Assembly: GCA_028622995.1 (NCBI GenBank)
Contig: JAJQJQ010000026.1
Location: 3,224,001-3,288,000 of the forward strand
Origin: Panagrolaimus kolymaensis
Lineage: Eukaryota; Nematoda; Chromadorea; Rhabditida; Panagrolaimidae
DNA length: 64,000 nucleotides
Reading direction: 5' to 3'
Below are positions 42,113 through 53,043 of the stretch, piece by piece. The notes beneath the pieces were generated by a model. That model was given only the letters and a program-made list of their open reading frames with translations, was not told the origin of the DNA and did no database searches. The first letter of the stretch is position 1. Each line of letters opens with the position of its first letter. Position numbers and translations under genes: made by a program.

Positions 42113-42744
42113 ATGGTCGCTATAATTGCTGCTACTTTTGGTTTTCTTTTTATTTCAACAATGGTTTTTGCTGAAGATTTGCAACATATGGGAATGATAA
42201 GTAATAATATTCAATCTAGTCCATATCCGGGCCAACTCCCAAATAATCAATTTCCAATGATGTCAACTCCAGGAGTCTTTGGATTTCCATCAATGCCAAC
42301 GATGAATCCTCTTGGTGGAAATCTTCAAGGAGCTCCAAACGGTCTTCTTGCCCAAAATCTTGCTTTGACACATGGTGCAGCGACTGGAAGCATGGGACAG
42401 GTACCTATGCAAAATGGACAAATCAATCCTATGCCAGTTATGGGTGGACCAGGCATGCCTTTGGCTGATACAACTGCTGGTCCAGAAAAAGTTCAAAAAC
42501 TCGAACAATCTGTTAGCAGTGCAGCTGAAGCAGAAAAGCTGCTTCTTCAAAAGGCTGTTGACTTATTCCGACAAAAACCTAGAGTTCAAGCTTTTACTAC
42601 AGTATGTTTAGCTTTCTTTTTTTACTATTCCTCGTATTTTAAAATTCATTTTTTTAGTTTGCCGAAGAAGTTGAGAAAAGTAAGCTTACTCTACCCCAAA
42701 AACAAGATCTCTACAAACGAGTTTCATCGATGACGTCACCATAA
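42113..42744 (+). CDS. secreted Met/Pro/Asn-rich protein, unrecognised
   Basis: Two exons, 42113-42601 and 42658-42744, give 191 residues. A clear signal peptide (MVAIIAATFGFLFISTMVFA, probably cut before EDLQ) is followed by a low-complexity region rich in Met, Pro, Gly, Asn and Gln, then a charged helical C-terminal part (EQSVSSAAEAEKLLLQKA). The last exon (29 codons, phase 0) encodes FAEEVEKSKLTLPQKQDLYK. The next gene downstream is also secreted and ends in a phase-0 exon of similar length and pattern, so the two may be old tandem duplicates. The product is likely exported from hypodermis, gut or gland cells, but no function is assigned. An AATAAA overlaps the stop codon. Confidence 0.8.
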
Positions 42745-42749
42745 ATAAA
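42744..42749 (+). terminator. poly(A) signal overlapping the stop codon
   Basis: AATAAA starts on the last base of the TAA stop, implying a very short 3' UTR if used. Confidence 0.4.
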
Positions 42750-43545
42750 TATAAAGCAGATTTTTCTTTGGCATTTTTTTAATAATCTTATTAATGTAAT
42801 TTTTGTGGTGTTTACATACATTTCATTTCATCTTTTTTTCTTAATAAAAAATAGAAGCATGTGTGTTATTATTGTAACTTGAGGAAATCGAACATAAAAT
42901 AACAAAGAAAGGCAAAAAAATGAAGACAAAATTGCGTGAAAGTTCAAATTTTTGTTGACAAAGAAAACCAAAAGGCTTAAAAGTTATAATGAAATTGGGT
43001 TAATTCAGACTGTTTAAAGAATTGTTTTTTTATGCATTTAAAAAATCGATCTAAAAAGCTGGTTTTTGACAATGATAAAATTAATAGGAAAATTCTCTTT
43101 TTTTCTTTTCTCACTCAATGTAAAACTGCTTCCTTTTAGTAAGGCCACCCAATACGAAAAACAAAAAACAATTTGGATAGGTTTTTGAGTTTTGCTCAGA
43201 AAAAGTGGTTGTGCGTCGGCATATTAAATGTTTCAAAAACAAGCAAGCACAATATTTGAACATTTTTTTCCTAAATTTTCATAACAACATGTTTTTAATT
43301 TTTACTCACTCATTTTTTCTGTTTTAAATTGTACTATTATTTTTTAACGACCTTAATTGGAAACTTGTAAAATGAAAAAATGGAAAAAATTAATGCCGGA
43401 AAAAAGTTAGAGAAATGAGAGATTAACACAACCTTCAGATTAACGAAATTGATGAAGGATGATTAAAGCTTTTTACATTTTTTTCAAATAAATTATAAAA
43501 ACTTTTTTTATACCAAATTCATTGGTTGTTTTGTGTTTGAAAAAA
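42745..43545. other. intergenic between the two secreted-protein genes
   Basis: 801 bp, A/T-rich. Further AATAAA signals occur near 42840 and 42890. Promoter of the next gene is expected at the right side. No coding signal. Confidence 0.5.
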
Positions 43546-44293
43546 ATGAAGTCGCATATGTTTTTGTTCCTTGCTGCTTTTAATGCATTATTAATTTTTA
43601 CTTCATGTCTTGATATTGGTGAAGCTTTTTCACAACAAGCGGCTTCGTTATCTGGTAAACTAGATGATTTAAAAAATACTTTTGAAAATGCGGCTCAAAG
43701 TGGATTGACTGGAATGTCGAATGTTGCAAATCAAGCCAAAGATGCAGTTTCGAATGCGGTTTCAAATGCTCAAAGCAAAATTCAAGACGCTATGTCTTCT
43801 GGCTCAGGAAGTCAAATCTCTGGTGCTCAAGATGCAATTCCCGTAGCTGCAAATACTGCTGGCTCTAGTGCAACCAAAGTTGGAGATACTGTAGGAACCA
43901 TTGTTGATAAAGTCAAAGACAATAGCATTAGTTCACGTAATTTTTGTTTTTTTTTTCAATTTTTGAAAAATCTTTTTAGGTTTCTGGAACAAAGATGCTG
44001 CAGACAAGCTCCACAAATCAGCTCAAGGCCTTTTGACTGCCAAAGGCATCGATGCAAAATATGATGCCCCTAAAGCTGATATCGCAAATTATATGCTCAA
44101 TGTCCAATCTCAACCCAACATCACTGAAGTAAGGATTCTTCAATTTCTTAAAAAATTTCATAACAAAATGAAAAACAACAAAAAATTTCATATTTTTTAG
44201 ATGATCAATATAGCCACGAAGACTCTCAGCCCTGATGAAGCAAGCAAATTTTTTGAACAAATGGCTTCCGTTGCTACTGCACAAAATTTGTGA
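43546..44293 (+). CDS. secreted Ala/Ser-rich helical protein, unrecognised
   Basis: Three exons, 43546-43936, 43980-44128 and 44201-44293, give 210 residues. A signal peptide (MKSHMFLFLAAFNALLIFTS) leads into a long amphipathic, Ala/Ser/Asp-rich region with loosely repeated segments (NVANQAKDAVSNAVSNAQSK; VGDTVGTIVDKVKD) resembling LEA-like or apolipophorin-like helices. The third exon (31 codons, phase 0) encodes MINIATKTLSPDEASKFFEQ and parallels the last exon of the upstream gene. The ATG at 43546 is preferred over in-frame upstream non-ATG codons because the signal peptide starts there. It converges with a minus-strand membrane-protein gene 200 bp away. Confidence 0.8.
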
Positions 44294-44332
44294 AAAAAAT
44301 AATACTGCTTGAAAATCAAAGCAATCAACAAA

Positions 44333-44338
44333 AATAAA
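44333..44338 (+). terminator. poly(A) signal AATAAA
   Basis: AATAAA 40 nt after the stop codon of the secreted Ala/Ser-rich protein, in the 200-bp gap to the convergent gene. Confidence 0.55.
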
Positions 44339-44493
44339 TAAACATGTAAACACTTTTTATATCAATAAAAAACCAAAAGTGTAGTAATTCACCTAACAAG
44401 AAAAAAAGATAAAATAAAACATTAAAAAAAGAAAAATTTGTTGTTGTTTCAAAATAAAAAATAAACAATTTTTAAAGTTTATAGTTTGTTTGA

Positions 44494-45014
44494 TTAACCA
44501 TAATTTGGGAATTCATTAAGGCGAAAAAGATCAGATAAAGTATAATATGAAGGTGGTCTTCCATAATATGCTGATGCTTGTTGGAAAGTTGATGGCCTAC
44601 CATAATAAGCTGCTGAAGCAATTGGGGTGGCATCAAAATCATTTGATGGTGGACGTATAAATGAAGATAATCTCGATTGTTGTTGCATTTGTTGATGGGA
44701 TGCTAATGGTATTTCTTCTTGTTGCTGCTGTTGTTCATGTGAAAAAGTCTCATCATTACGCTTCATATAACTTGGAGGAGAAATTTCTTTTCCACGATTT
44801 TCTCGTTCCATTTTAGCTGCTCTATAAAAATAAAAAATAATTCATACGTCATCATTCATTCATTATTTGATTGACAAAACGAAAAAATGAATGAGGAACA
44901 AAAAAGGGGATAAAAAACTTAAACTTACGATGATGTTGATGCAAATAGAACAAATATTGCAACAACGATATATAATAAATTTTTAATTGATGGTACCAAC
45001 TGAAAATATACCAT
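44494..45014 (-). CDS. small membrane-anchored protein with two PPxY motifs, unrecognised
   Basis: Two exons on the minus strand, 44929-45014 and 44494-44821, give 137 residues. A short N-terminus and one membrane span (NLLYIVVAIFVLFAST) are followed by a hydrophilic tail. The tail has two PPSY motifs (PPxY class, typical ligands of Nedd4-family WW domains), a Gln-rich stretch, and two copies of AYYGRPS(T) about ten residues apart. The span could also be a signal peptide ending at ASTSSA. The ATG at 45014 reads directly through TATTTTCAG, itself an acceptor-like site, so the true first exon may lie further upstream and the span start may differ. No function is assigned. Confidence 0.65.
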
Positions 45015-45495
45015 AGCTGCTAGGAGTAATAAATAAGGAGAAATAAAAATATGAATTTAAAAAATAAATTTAAAGAAACCCTTTTTTGAAAATGCTCTGA
45101 AATAATGTCATTTAAATTTTTTGAAAGAAGAAACCCTTTATTTATATACAATCACTTTTCAAAAATTCAAAGCACGAAATTATTATTTTGTTCTTTTTTT
45201 GTATGGAAGACCTTTTGATATTAAAGATAATAAATAAGAAAAAAGAGGAGGGAGGGAAAGTTAATTTTATCTGTTCACTGAACAACTTCATTTATTTTTT
45301 TTAAGGAATTTTTAAAAAAATCACACCTACTAAAAAAAGTGAGCCAAAAACAACTAAAGTCTGTAACTCCAAAACCACCCTGTTTATCAAAAAATGAAAA
45401 ATGGCAAAAAGTCAAAATTAATTTCTGGGTTTAAAAATGTTAAGAGTTGGTTGTTAAACTCCGTGGGGCGTGGGTGAAATAGTGCAAAAGCCATA
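45015..45495. other. non-coding, left flank of MITE
   Basis: A-rich sequence upstream of the minus-strand membrane-protein gene and left of the MITE. No open frame of interest. Confidence 0.5.
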
Positions 45496-45503
45496 GTTGC
45501 TAT
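45496..45503 (+). repeat. left target-site duplication GTTGCTAT
   Basis: Identical to 45942-45949 and immediately outside the left inverted end of the MITE. Confidence 0.85.
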
Positions 45504-45941
45504 TAGTGTTAAATCCCCGACCGAAAAGTCGGGAATTCCCGACTTCCCGACCGACTTTTTCCCGACCGACTTCCCGACCGACGATAATTTCTATCCCGAC
45601 ATTTTCCCGACTTTCCCGACCGACTCATTTTTTATCCCGACAAATAAAAAATAATAATATTAATTTTAAAAATCATTCATTTTCACCTTTATTTTAACCA
45701 AAAACCCTTTATTTACATTTTATTTACATTAATAGCTCATTTTTATATATTTTAACTCTTAGAATGAATTTAATTAAAAAAATTCCAACACCATACCCTA
45801 CTTTTCGATCCCCCGAATTCCCGACCGACAAAAATTTTTATCCCGACTTTTTCCCGACTTTTCCGACCGAGAGCAATTTCTACCCCGACTTTTTTTGAAT
45901 TTCCCGACTTTTTTGTCGGTCGGATCGGGAATTTAACACTA
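45504..45941. mobile_element. 438-bp MITE with hAT-like ends and CCCGAC repeats
   Basis: The element begins TAGTGTTAAAT(C/T)CCCGA and ends with the inverse complement, GGGAATTTAACACTA. It is flanked by perfect 8-bp direct repeats GTTGCTAT at 45496-45503 and 45942-45949. An 8-bp target duplication and TAGNG ends are the signature of the hAT superfamily. The interior has no transposase; it carries about 14 copies of CCCGAC, often as TCCCGACCGAC, all in the same orientation, in two blocks (about 45515-45640 and 45810-45910) around an A/T-rich core. The open frames here are repeat artefacts. G+C is far above the surroundings. The perfect target duplication suggests a fairly recent, non-autonomous insertion. 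A hAT transposase elsewhere in the genome would be needed for movement. Confidence 0.85.
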
Positions 45942-45949
45942 GTTGCTAT
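45942..45949 (+). repeat. right target-site duplication GTTGCTAT
   Basis: Identical to 45496-45503 and immediately outside the right inverted end of the MITE. Confidence 0.85.
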
Positions 45950-48441
45950 CACAAAAATCTTGAATAGCTTGAAACTAAAAAAGTCTGCTGCAAAAACTAA
46001 ATTAAAAACTCAAAATAAAACCCAAGAGGAAATGATTTAATTAACTTTTTTCATCAACTTTTAACATTTTAGACAAGTTTTCCCCCACCAAAGAATTATT
46101 TTTTTATTTTTTGTTTCTTTTTGTGATGTGATGGTCTTCAAAAAATAAAAAATGACGAGAACAACAATAAGAGATAGCATGTTAACTTTTAAGAAGCCAT
46201 ACTTATAAAAATGCCCTTTTTTGTTTTATAAGAAAAAAAACTTCCGAGGAGTGTTTTCCTTTGTCCATCCCACACTTTCGTCCTATTGTGTCTTGTGAAT
46301 AAGGAAAAAAAGCAAAGAAAAAAACAATAACAATTTTAAATAAAACAGGATTTAATAACGAAATAAAAGCAAAAAAAGAATGAAAATACTAATCGTATTT
46401 ATTTCTCATTGTTATTATTCGCGCTGCAGTTGTTTTGGGTGCAAAAATTAAGCATCTTTGGATATCCTGATCCTTGACTGCCGTTTTTTTAAACTATATA
46501 TATTTCAAATATATTTACTTTTTAGTTATAAAAAACTAAAATAAATATAGTTACTTACTACAAAATGATGATGATGATTTTCGAAAAATAAAAATAAGAA
46601 TAAAATAGAAACATTATTTTTTTTCTTCACGTCTATTTAAAATAAAAAATGTCTAAAATTAGTAACATAGTGCATCTTTTTTTATCAAATTTTAAATTAA
46701 ATTGAAACTAAAAGGCGGAAACTTATTTTTTCGGGGGCGAGAAAAACAGAAGAAAAGATACATATAGTTAAGCCATGTAGCAATAGTAAGAAGTAAATAA
46801 ACAAACTTCCTTTAAAAAAATATTTTTGAAGAAAAAAGAAGAAAAAAGAGATGAGCATTTTTTAAACTTATTTAACTCACTTTTTTCTTGTAACTAAAAA
46901 AGCTTAAATTATTTATAATAATTTTTTGTTTTTTTCAAAGATGTGTCAAAAAAAATTGAACTTGAAGTCATGGTTTTTAAAGTCTAAAAAAACTAAACTG
47001 TTACGTCTTTATTAAAGTTTGTTGACATTGTTTCCAGTTACAAAAATGAATGCAAAAAAAACTCCCAAGAAACAATAATATTTTTTGTGTCTTCAAACAA
47101 AAAGTCAAAAACGCAATAAAATTTAAAAAAAACCACATGCTTAAAAAATAAATAAAAGTTTCATATTTGCAGGTTTGACCAATGCATTGAGGAAATTATT
47201 TGGAAATTAGCTTGTTATTATTGGAAAAATTAATATTTACTTTTCACGTTATTTTTTACGAATCTCGTTGCAAAGTTTTTCTTTTCACCTGAGTTAAACT
47301 CAAAAGAGTAGGTGGTGTGGTGTATGTTTTCTGTTTGGCACAAACTTTCCATTAATTTTTCCTTTTAAATAAAAAATGAATTTCAAAAAATAGAAAACGT
47401 AATAAATTTAATGATTTAAAAATTTGACCTCACAAAGAGTAAGAAGATAAAAGTCAAAAAACAAAACAAGAAAGAAAAATAACATTGGTGACATGTGTAC
47501 TTCTCTCTACAAATTTATCCTATAAGCATATTAAGAAGACGATTATTAAAAGGATAATACCGAAAAAATATGCAAAGAAAAAGCAAGATATTTTTATTCA
47601 CTGACCAATAAATCGTAATAAACAAGATCTGTGGAAAAAAATTTAAAAGTGGACTGATGGTTTGTTTTGTCAAAACAAAATGCTACTTTTTAATTAAAAA
47701 TGGATTCAAAGAAAAACTTTTAACAAAAATAAAAATAAGAAAACAAGAAAACATCGATGAGCTAACAAATTACATGGCTATCTATATCTATATAAAGTGT
47801 CATTCATTCACTTCCGTAAAGTAAAAAAAACTTTTTCAACTATAAATGCGTCAAAAAAAATTTAAGTCGAAACTTGACGCTACTATTCTTTACTCTGACT
47901 TTTTTGATATCTTTTAATACTCTTTTATTGTTAAATAAAAATTTCAGGAAGTGAATTCTCATCATAAACGCTTTTTTATCTATAATCAATTGGTGGAAGG
48001 GTATTTAACCGTAAAAAAATATTTAATAAAATTATGATTTAATAATGCATGTTTCCTAGTTTGAAATTTATAGAAATGACATAAACTTTTAGTTTAAAAG
48101 GTTACAGAAAAGAGATGGACTTTCAGGTTTCAAAGAAACTTTTTTTATTGCACACCAAAAATAAACTTTTATGGTTTTAAATTAAAAAACGTCACTTTTT
48201 TTATTGGTGTTGAATGGAAAGTTGAAAAAGCAAAAAGCAAAACCAAAGATGAAACAAAATGAATTTTGGATGTCCAAAAAACTCAAAGTGTGCTTTTTTA
48301 AAATCAAGATATCTTCAATATATTTCAGTGAAATTTAAATAATAATATTTGTTTTATATTATAACTATTAAAACACAAAATTTACAAAATTAAAACTAAA
48401 TTAAAAAAACATAAAATCACATGAATAATTAATCACCTTTT
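45950..48441. other. intergenic, 3' of the GPCR gene
   Basis: 2.5 kb, A-rich on +, with no exon-like segment. It contains the GPCR 3' UTR on the right. Nothing further is seen. Confidence 0.5.
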
Positions 48442-49852
48442 TTAACAAATACCAATATTGCTTAATCTCCGAATATTATCACGTTCAAAAACAGCTTGCA
48501 ACCCGTTATTTTTTCTTATGCATGCTGTAGATTCATTAGCCATTTTATCACCGCCATTGCTATCGTGGTTTATTAAAAGCGCAGAAATCCAAGCGGGATT
48601 ATCTATTTTTTCACTTTGTCGCCGATTTGGATGTTTTTCTTGTGGCTGAATCAATGGATGGCTCATTGTAGCATTTGGAACTAAATAATGTACCTTTGGT
48701 TTATGATGTATCAACGACTCGAAAAGTTGTATTCTTATATCCTTATTGGAGCATAAATGAGCAGGGCAACGAAGGGCATTGCCTATAACTGTGAGCAAAG
48801 AAGCTATATCGGCTGCTAAACGATATGCATATGGATATTGGTGTTGCAGCAAGCCTAAAAAAACTTGCGCTTTAGAAGTTTTTAAATATTTAAGTTAAAA
48901 TTACCAGGTTGTAAATATTCCACTAAAGATAAAAATAAATTTAACAAATTTGAAATTAAATATGCTGTAATAATTACAAGTAAAGTATTAGTGGCGCATC
49001 GAAGATTTCTACGCCTAATTTTCATAACATCATGACCCATAGTTAATTCAGTTATCAAAGACCTAAGTTGCTGGATATTTTGTTGCCTCAACATCCAAAC
49101 TATTCCACCATTAAGAAAGATAAGAGTAATAAATGGAATGCAAATAGTTAACATATTTAAAAATCCACTTAGCCATGATCGATTATTCAATTGCCCCACA
49201 GCATAACGTTGAAAATATACGTCACATTCAGGGCGAGTAATAATAATAATTTCCTAAAAAATGGAAAACAATTGTTTAAATATTAAAAAGCATGTCAAAA
49301 AATAAAAGAAAGAGAGAAAGAGCGAACCATGGCAGTAAACAATTTCACAAATATAGCAAGAAATATGACGCAAACAAGGAGAATCCATCGTGAACGATAT
49401 TCAAAGCCCGTAAAAGTCCAATGTTTGGTCATCAAATATCTTTCAAAACTAGCAACAATGAGGCAAAAAACTGATGAAATTTTGAAGATTTGCCCGATAA
49501 TGTAAAGTGGCCGAGCATTATTTATCCAAAAACTATAAATTTCTGGCCATCGATAATATTCCGAAGCTATTGGCAGAGCCTAAAATAATTTTTTTATAAT
49601 CTCAAAGTTTAAATTTCAAAAAAAACTTACCAATAATAAAATATAAGTAATATCAAGTAAAGTATCAAAAATTGCAACAAATCCAAGAAAGAAAAATGGT
49701 GAATGGCGATAATTTGATTTACTAACAAATAATTTAGCTAGTGCTGCATTTGCTATAACACCAAATAAAGCTACAGCTCCACCAAAAGCTGCAACTAAAG
49801 TAAATCGTGTGAATAATAGCGCATCATCTGATGATGTTTCGTCGCATCGCAT
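48442..49852 (-). CDS. rhodopsin-family (class A) seven-transmembrane receptor, probably peptide receptor
   Basis: Four exons on the minus strand, 49631-49852, 49328-49579, 48905-49253 and 48442-48854, give 411 residues with seven hydrophobic spans. TM1 holds GVIANA (the N of the class A family), TM3 ends in ASFERYLMTKHW (ERY in place of DRY), TM5 follows a Cys-bearing loop (RPECDVYF), and TM7 reads LLTVIGNALRCPAHLCSN, in which NPxxY is replaced by NALRC. The C-terminal tail is about 100 residues. This layout fits the nematode FMRFamide-like peptide receptor groups, but no ligand or ortholog can be named. The chosen ATG follows TTCTTTAG by one base; it gives an extracellular N-terminus of only about 15 residues, so an upstream exon spliced to that acceptor is possible. 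Confidence 0.85.
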
Positions 49853-52800
49853 TCTAAAGAAATTTTTTAAATTAAAATAGAGAACTTCGTGGGATTATAA
49901 AAAGCACGTGTAAAATCTTAAAAAGCAGCAAATGTTAAAGTTAAAAAACAGATGGGATTAAAGTGTTGCTTGAAGAAGTTTATGTTTCTGTTTTTTCGGA
50001 ACATTTAGAGAAGTTGAGATGCTTTAAGATAAATGTAAACTAAAATATCGCGTTACAAGATTTCAGAGGAGCGGCAAAAGAGAAACCTTCTTAAAATCAA
50101 AAAAAGAAAGCTTTATATAAAATTGTTTTTTCCTTAAATTTAGAAGTGAAATAGTAACCGACACCTTGATATCACTCCCCTCAGGAAAATTAAATGTTAC
50201 TTTAGATATTGAAAAAACAAATAAAAAAATTTAAGGACAAAGACCATGCTCATCCATGCGATGTGATCTTTTTTATTATTTGGCTCATTTTGCACACGAA
50301 ATATTTGCAGGCATTATTTTTTTTTTCAGGCTGAAGAAAAACATAAAAGTTTAAACTTTAAAGCTTGAAAAAAGGGCAATCAAAAAATATATAGAGAGAA
50401 TCCCCAAACGCAATATTTTATTATTTATATTTTCTATGTTTGTAAAAATTTACTACTCTTACGGAAGTAAAGCCCTTTCTTTTCATACTTATGACAAGAG
50501 TGGGTGTTGTCGTCGGTTGGTGGAAAGTCTACATACATCGAAATCGACAGTGGTCATGAAAATAAAATAAAAGAATGTAAGATTTTTCAAGCGTAAAAAA
50601 TATGTGTTTTTTATATAAAAGGTGGAGAGCAAATGTTTAAGCGAGGTGAAGTGAGTAGTGACCAAAAATAAATTTTTATGTTGTTGTTGCTTTTTCTTTT
50701 TCTTAGTCATGAAAACTTGGCTTTAAAAGATATGGATCAGACTACATAAAAATTTAAGGAAATGGTTTAAAAATAAAGTCCGCGAGACATATGCAACACA
50801 ACATAAGTAAAAAAGAAAAAAGTGAAAAATTACAGTTTGAACATGCTACTTTGTAGTTTTTTTTGTATCTTTTAAAAAGAATTTAAATAAGTTAAAAAAA
50901 CGCAAAAGGTTTTAGAGAAGAAGAAAAAGAATTTAAATTATGACTAGCGGCATGTAATTATTATGCAGAGTCAAAAAAAAATACTTTAAAGTCGGAGCAA
51001 AATGCAACATGAAAAAAAGTTAATAATCTTTTTGGTGAGTTAAGTTAAGAACAAAAAAAAGCGAGCACACAGAGTTAAAAAGCAAAACATACTTAACTTT
51101 TTTTTAAATTTTTTTGACTACATATTTCTATTTTTTTAGAGCATTTTGAAAAAAAGCAGGTGAAATGAAAAAAGAGTTAAATATTTTAATCCTAACTAAA
51201 TAAAAGGGCATCAAAAGGAAGGTAATTAACAATAACTTTACTTAAACATGAGATAAATATTTACCATGGCAACAACAAACGTAAAATATTCCTCGATGAT
51301 CCTATCATAGCTTTAAAGAAATGTTGTATAAAAAATCCTAATTTGATTAAAAATGATAATATTAAAAATTATGGAAATATTAACACAAAGCCTATGTAAT
51401 CTAGCATTTATAAATAAGTATTATAAAACTCATTCCTTTAAGTAAACTCTTCTTTTTTCTTTTTGTTTAAAGCAAAGCACATTTTACAAACTCTTAAGGA
51501 AAGAGGGAATGAGTCAATGAGTAAAGTTACAATGCCAATTGTTTTAGTTTTTTTAATCGGCAATCATCTATCTGATGATGAGTCTTTAAAGACGAAATTC
51601 TTTATTTTATTTTATTTTCTTACTTTCAAACTTTTTCCGCGACGCCAACCAACTGAATTTTAGTTCGTTCTTCCGGTAGTGGGTGAAGAACAACAGTGTC
51701 ATTCGAGTGGCCGAGATGCCGTTGTTGTTGTTTCAAGTATTTTTTGGAAAAGCAAAAAAAAAGAAAGACAAAAAAATATTCTGTTTTTTTTTTCTTCGCT
51801 AGACGCTTTCGTCGAAAATCCCAAGAAGCTAGATGGAAACAGAAAGCTCGATTCGTTGGACTTTTAGAACCCCACGAAGACGAAGAAGTATTGGCATAAA
51901 ATTGAGCAATCAAAAACATGAAACAGAAGAAAAAAAAGCTTGTTTATTATTTATAAGAGAGACAAAAGACAAATGTATAAAAGTCTAAAGCTTTCCCGAA
52001 ATGCAAAAAAGAAGGATAACACGGCAGTAGCTCATAAAATTAAGAGCAGAGCAAAGTTTGACAACCAACCATCGATGCCAGAATCACCGCACCGCTGCCA
52101 TGAAAATATTAGAACAAACAAAAAACAATATTTTATTATTTAACGGCAAAAAAAACTAAAACTTTTTTGTTTATGTTCCTTTTTTTGTTGGTAGACTCTT
52201 AATCCTTCGATTCTTGGAGAAGACAAATTGTTTAACAACATACACTACAACCAAAAAAAACTATCTAAAATATAAAAAAAGCATCATTGCTTTTTTTCGA
52301 CCTCAAAATTTGAGGTTGAATAGTTGATATTCAGAAAGATGAAAGATTCAAGGTGTAATTTTCCACAAAAAACGATTATCTTTAGATATGTGTCGGGGTG
52401 TTTTGAAGAAATGGCTTGTAAAATAAATGGCCATATGCAAAATGCAAAAAATTCAGGTGATGTTAGAATAAAAAATGGCTCAAAGAAAATTGCTGGAAAA
52501 AATGGAGCATGATTGAGTATGAATCTCTCTCAATATATCATGAAGACAATTGAATTCTTTTTTCTTTCAACGTTTACATTTATATTTTTTACGGTTTTTC
52601 ATCGCAAAAAAAAAAGAGTTTAGTTTGAACAATATTTTATTTACTAAACAAAAAAATAACGCTTTTATTTTTTATTTTTTTACCTATGACATTTTTATTT
52701 TAAAATAAAATCTCAAAAATAACTTTACAAAAGTAATTAAGTTTTTTTCTTTACCATGTTTAACATCAACTACGAATATTTCAAAGAACAAAAAAACAAC

Positions 52801-53043
52801 AAATAATAAAAATTTAAATATATAAAATGAGATTAGGAAAACAGCGGGTATTATAATTGAACGTAGTTTTGCTTGCATTTGCCTCGAGACCATTTTTTGT
52901 TCAACGAACGAATGATAGATATTAACAACAACCTGAGGTTGATGGAAGAAAGAAAAGAAAAAAATAGTTAAGCTCATTTAAATTTTTCTTTTGCAACAAA
53001 CACAAGAAAGAACTTGAAGAAGAAAATTGATTGGAAGAATAAG
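49853..53043. other. intergenic, GPCR upstream region and RASGEF1 3' UTR
   Basis: 3.2 kb, mostly A-rich on +. Several ORFs of 60-100 codons (for example 51626-51919 on minus) are Lys/Phe-rich products of homopolymer runs and lack splice partners. A distal GPCR first exon or promoter may be hidden here. No gene is supported. Confidence 0.45.

Noticed and set aside
43522..43545. Upstream extension of the second secreted protein
   Set aside because: It lacks an ATG and would precede the signal peptide.
45497..45697. Arg/Pro/Ser-rich open frame
   Set aside because: It lies inside the MITE and simply translates the CCCGAC repeats.
45515..45910. Regularly repeated short motif resembling a CRISPR array
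   Set aside because: Spacing is irregular, units are 6-11 bp, and the whole is bounded by inverted ends and a target duplication.
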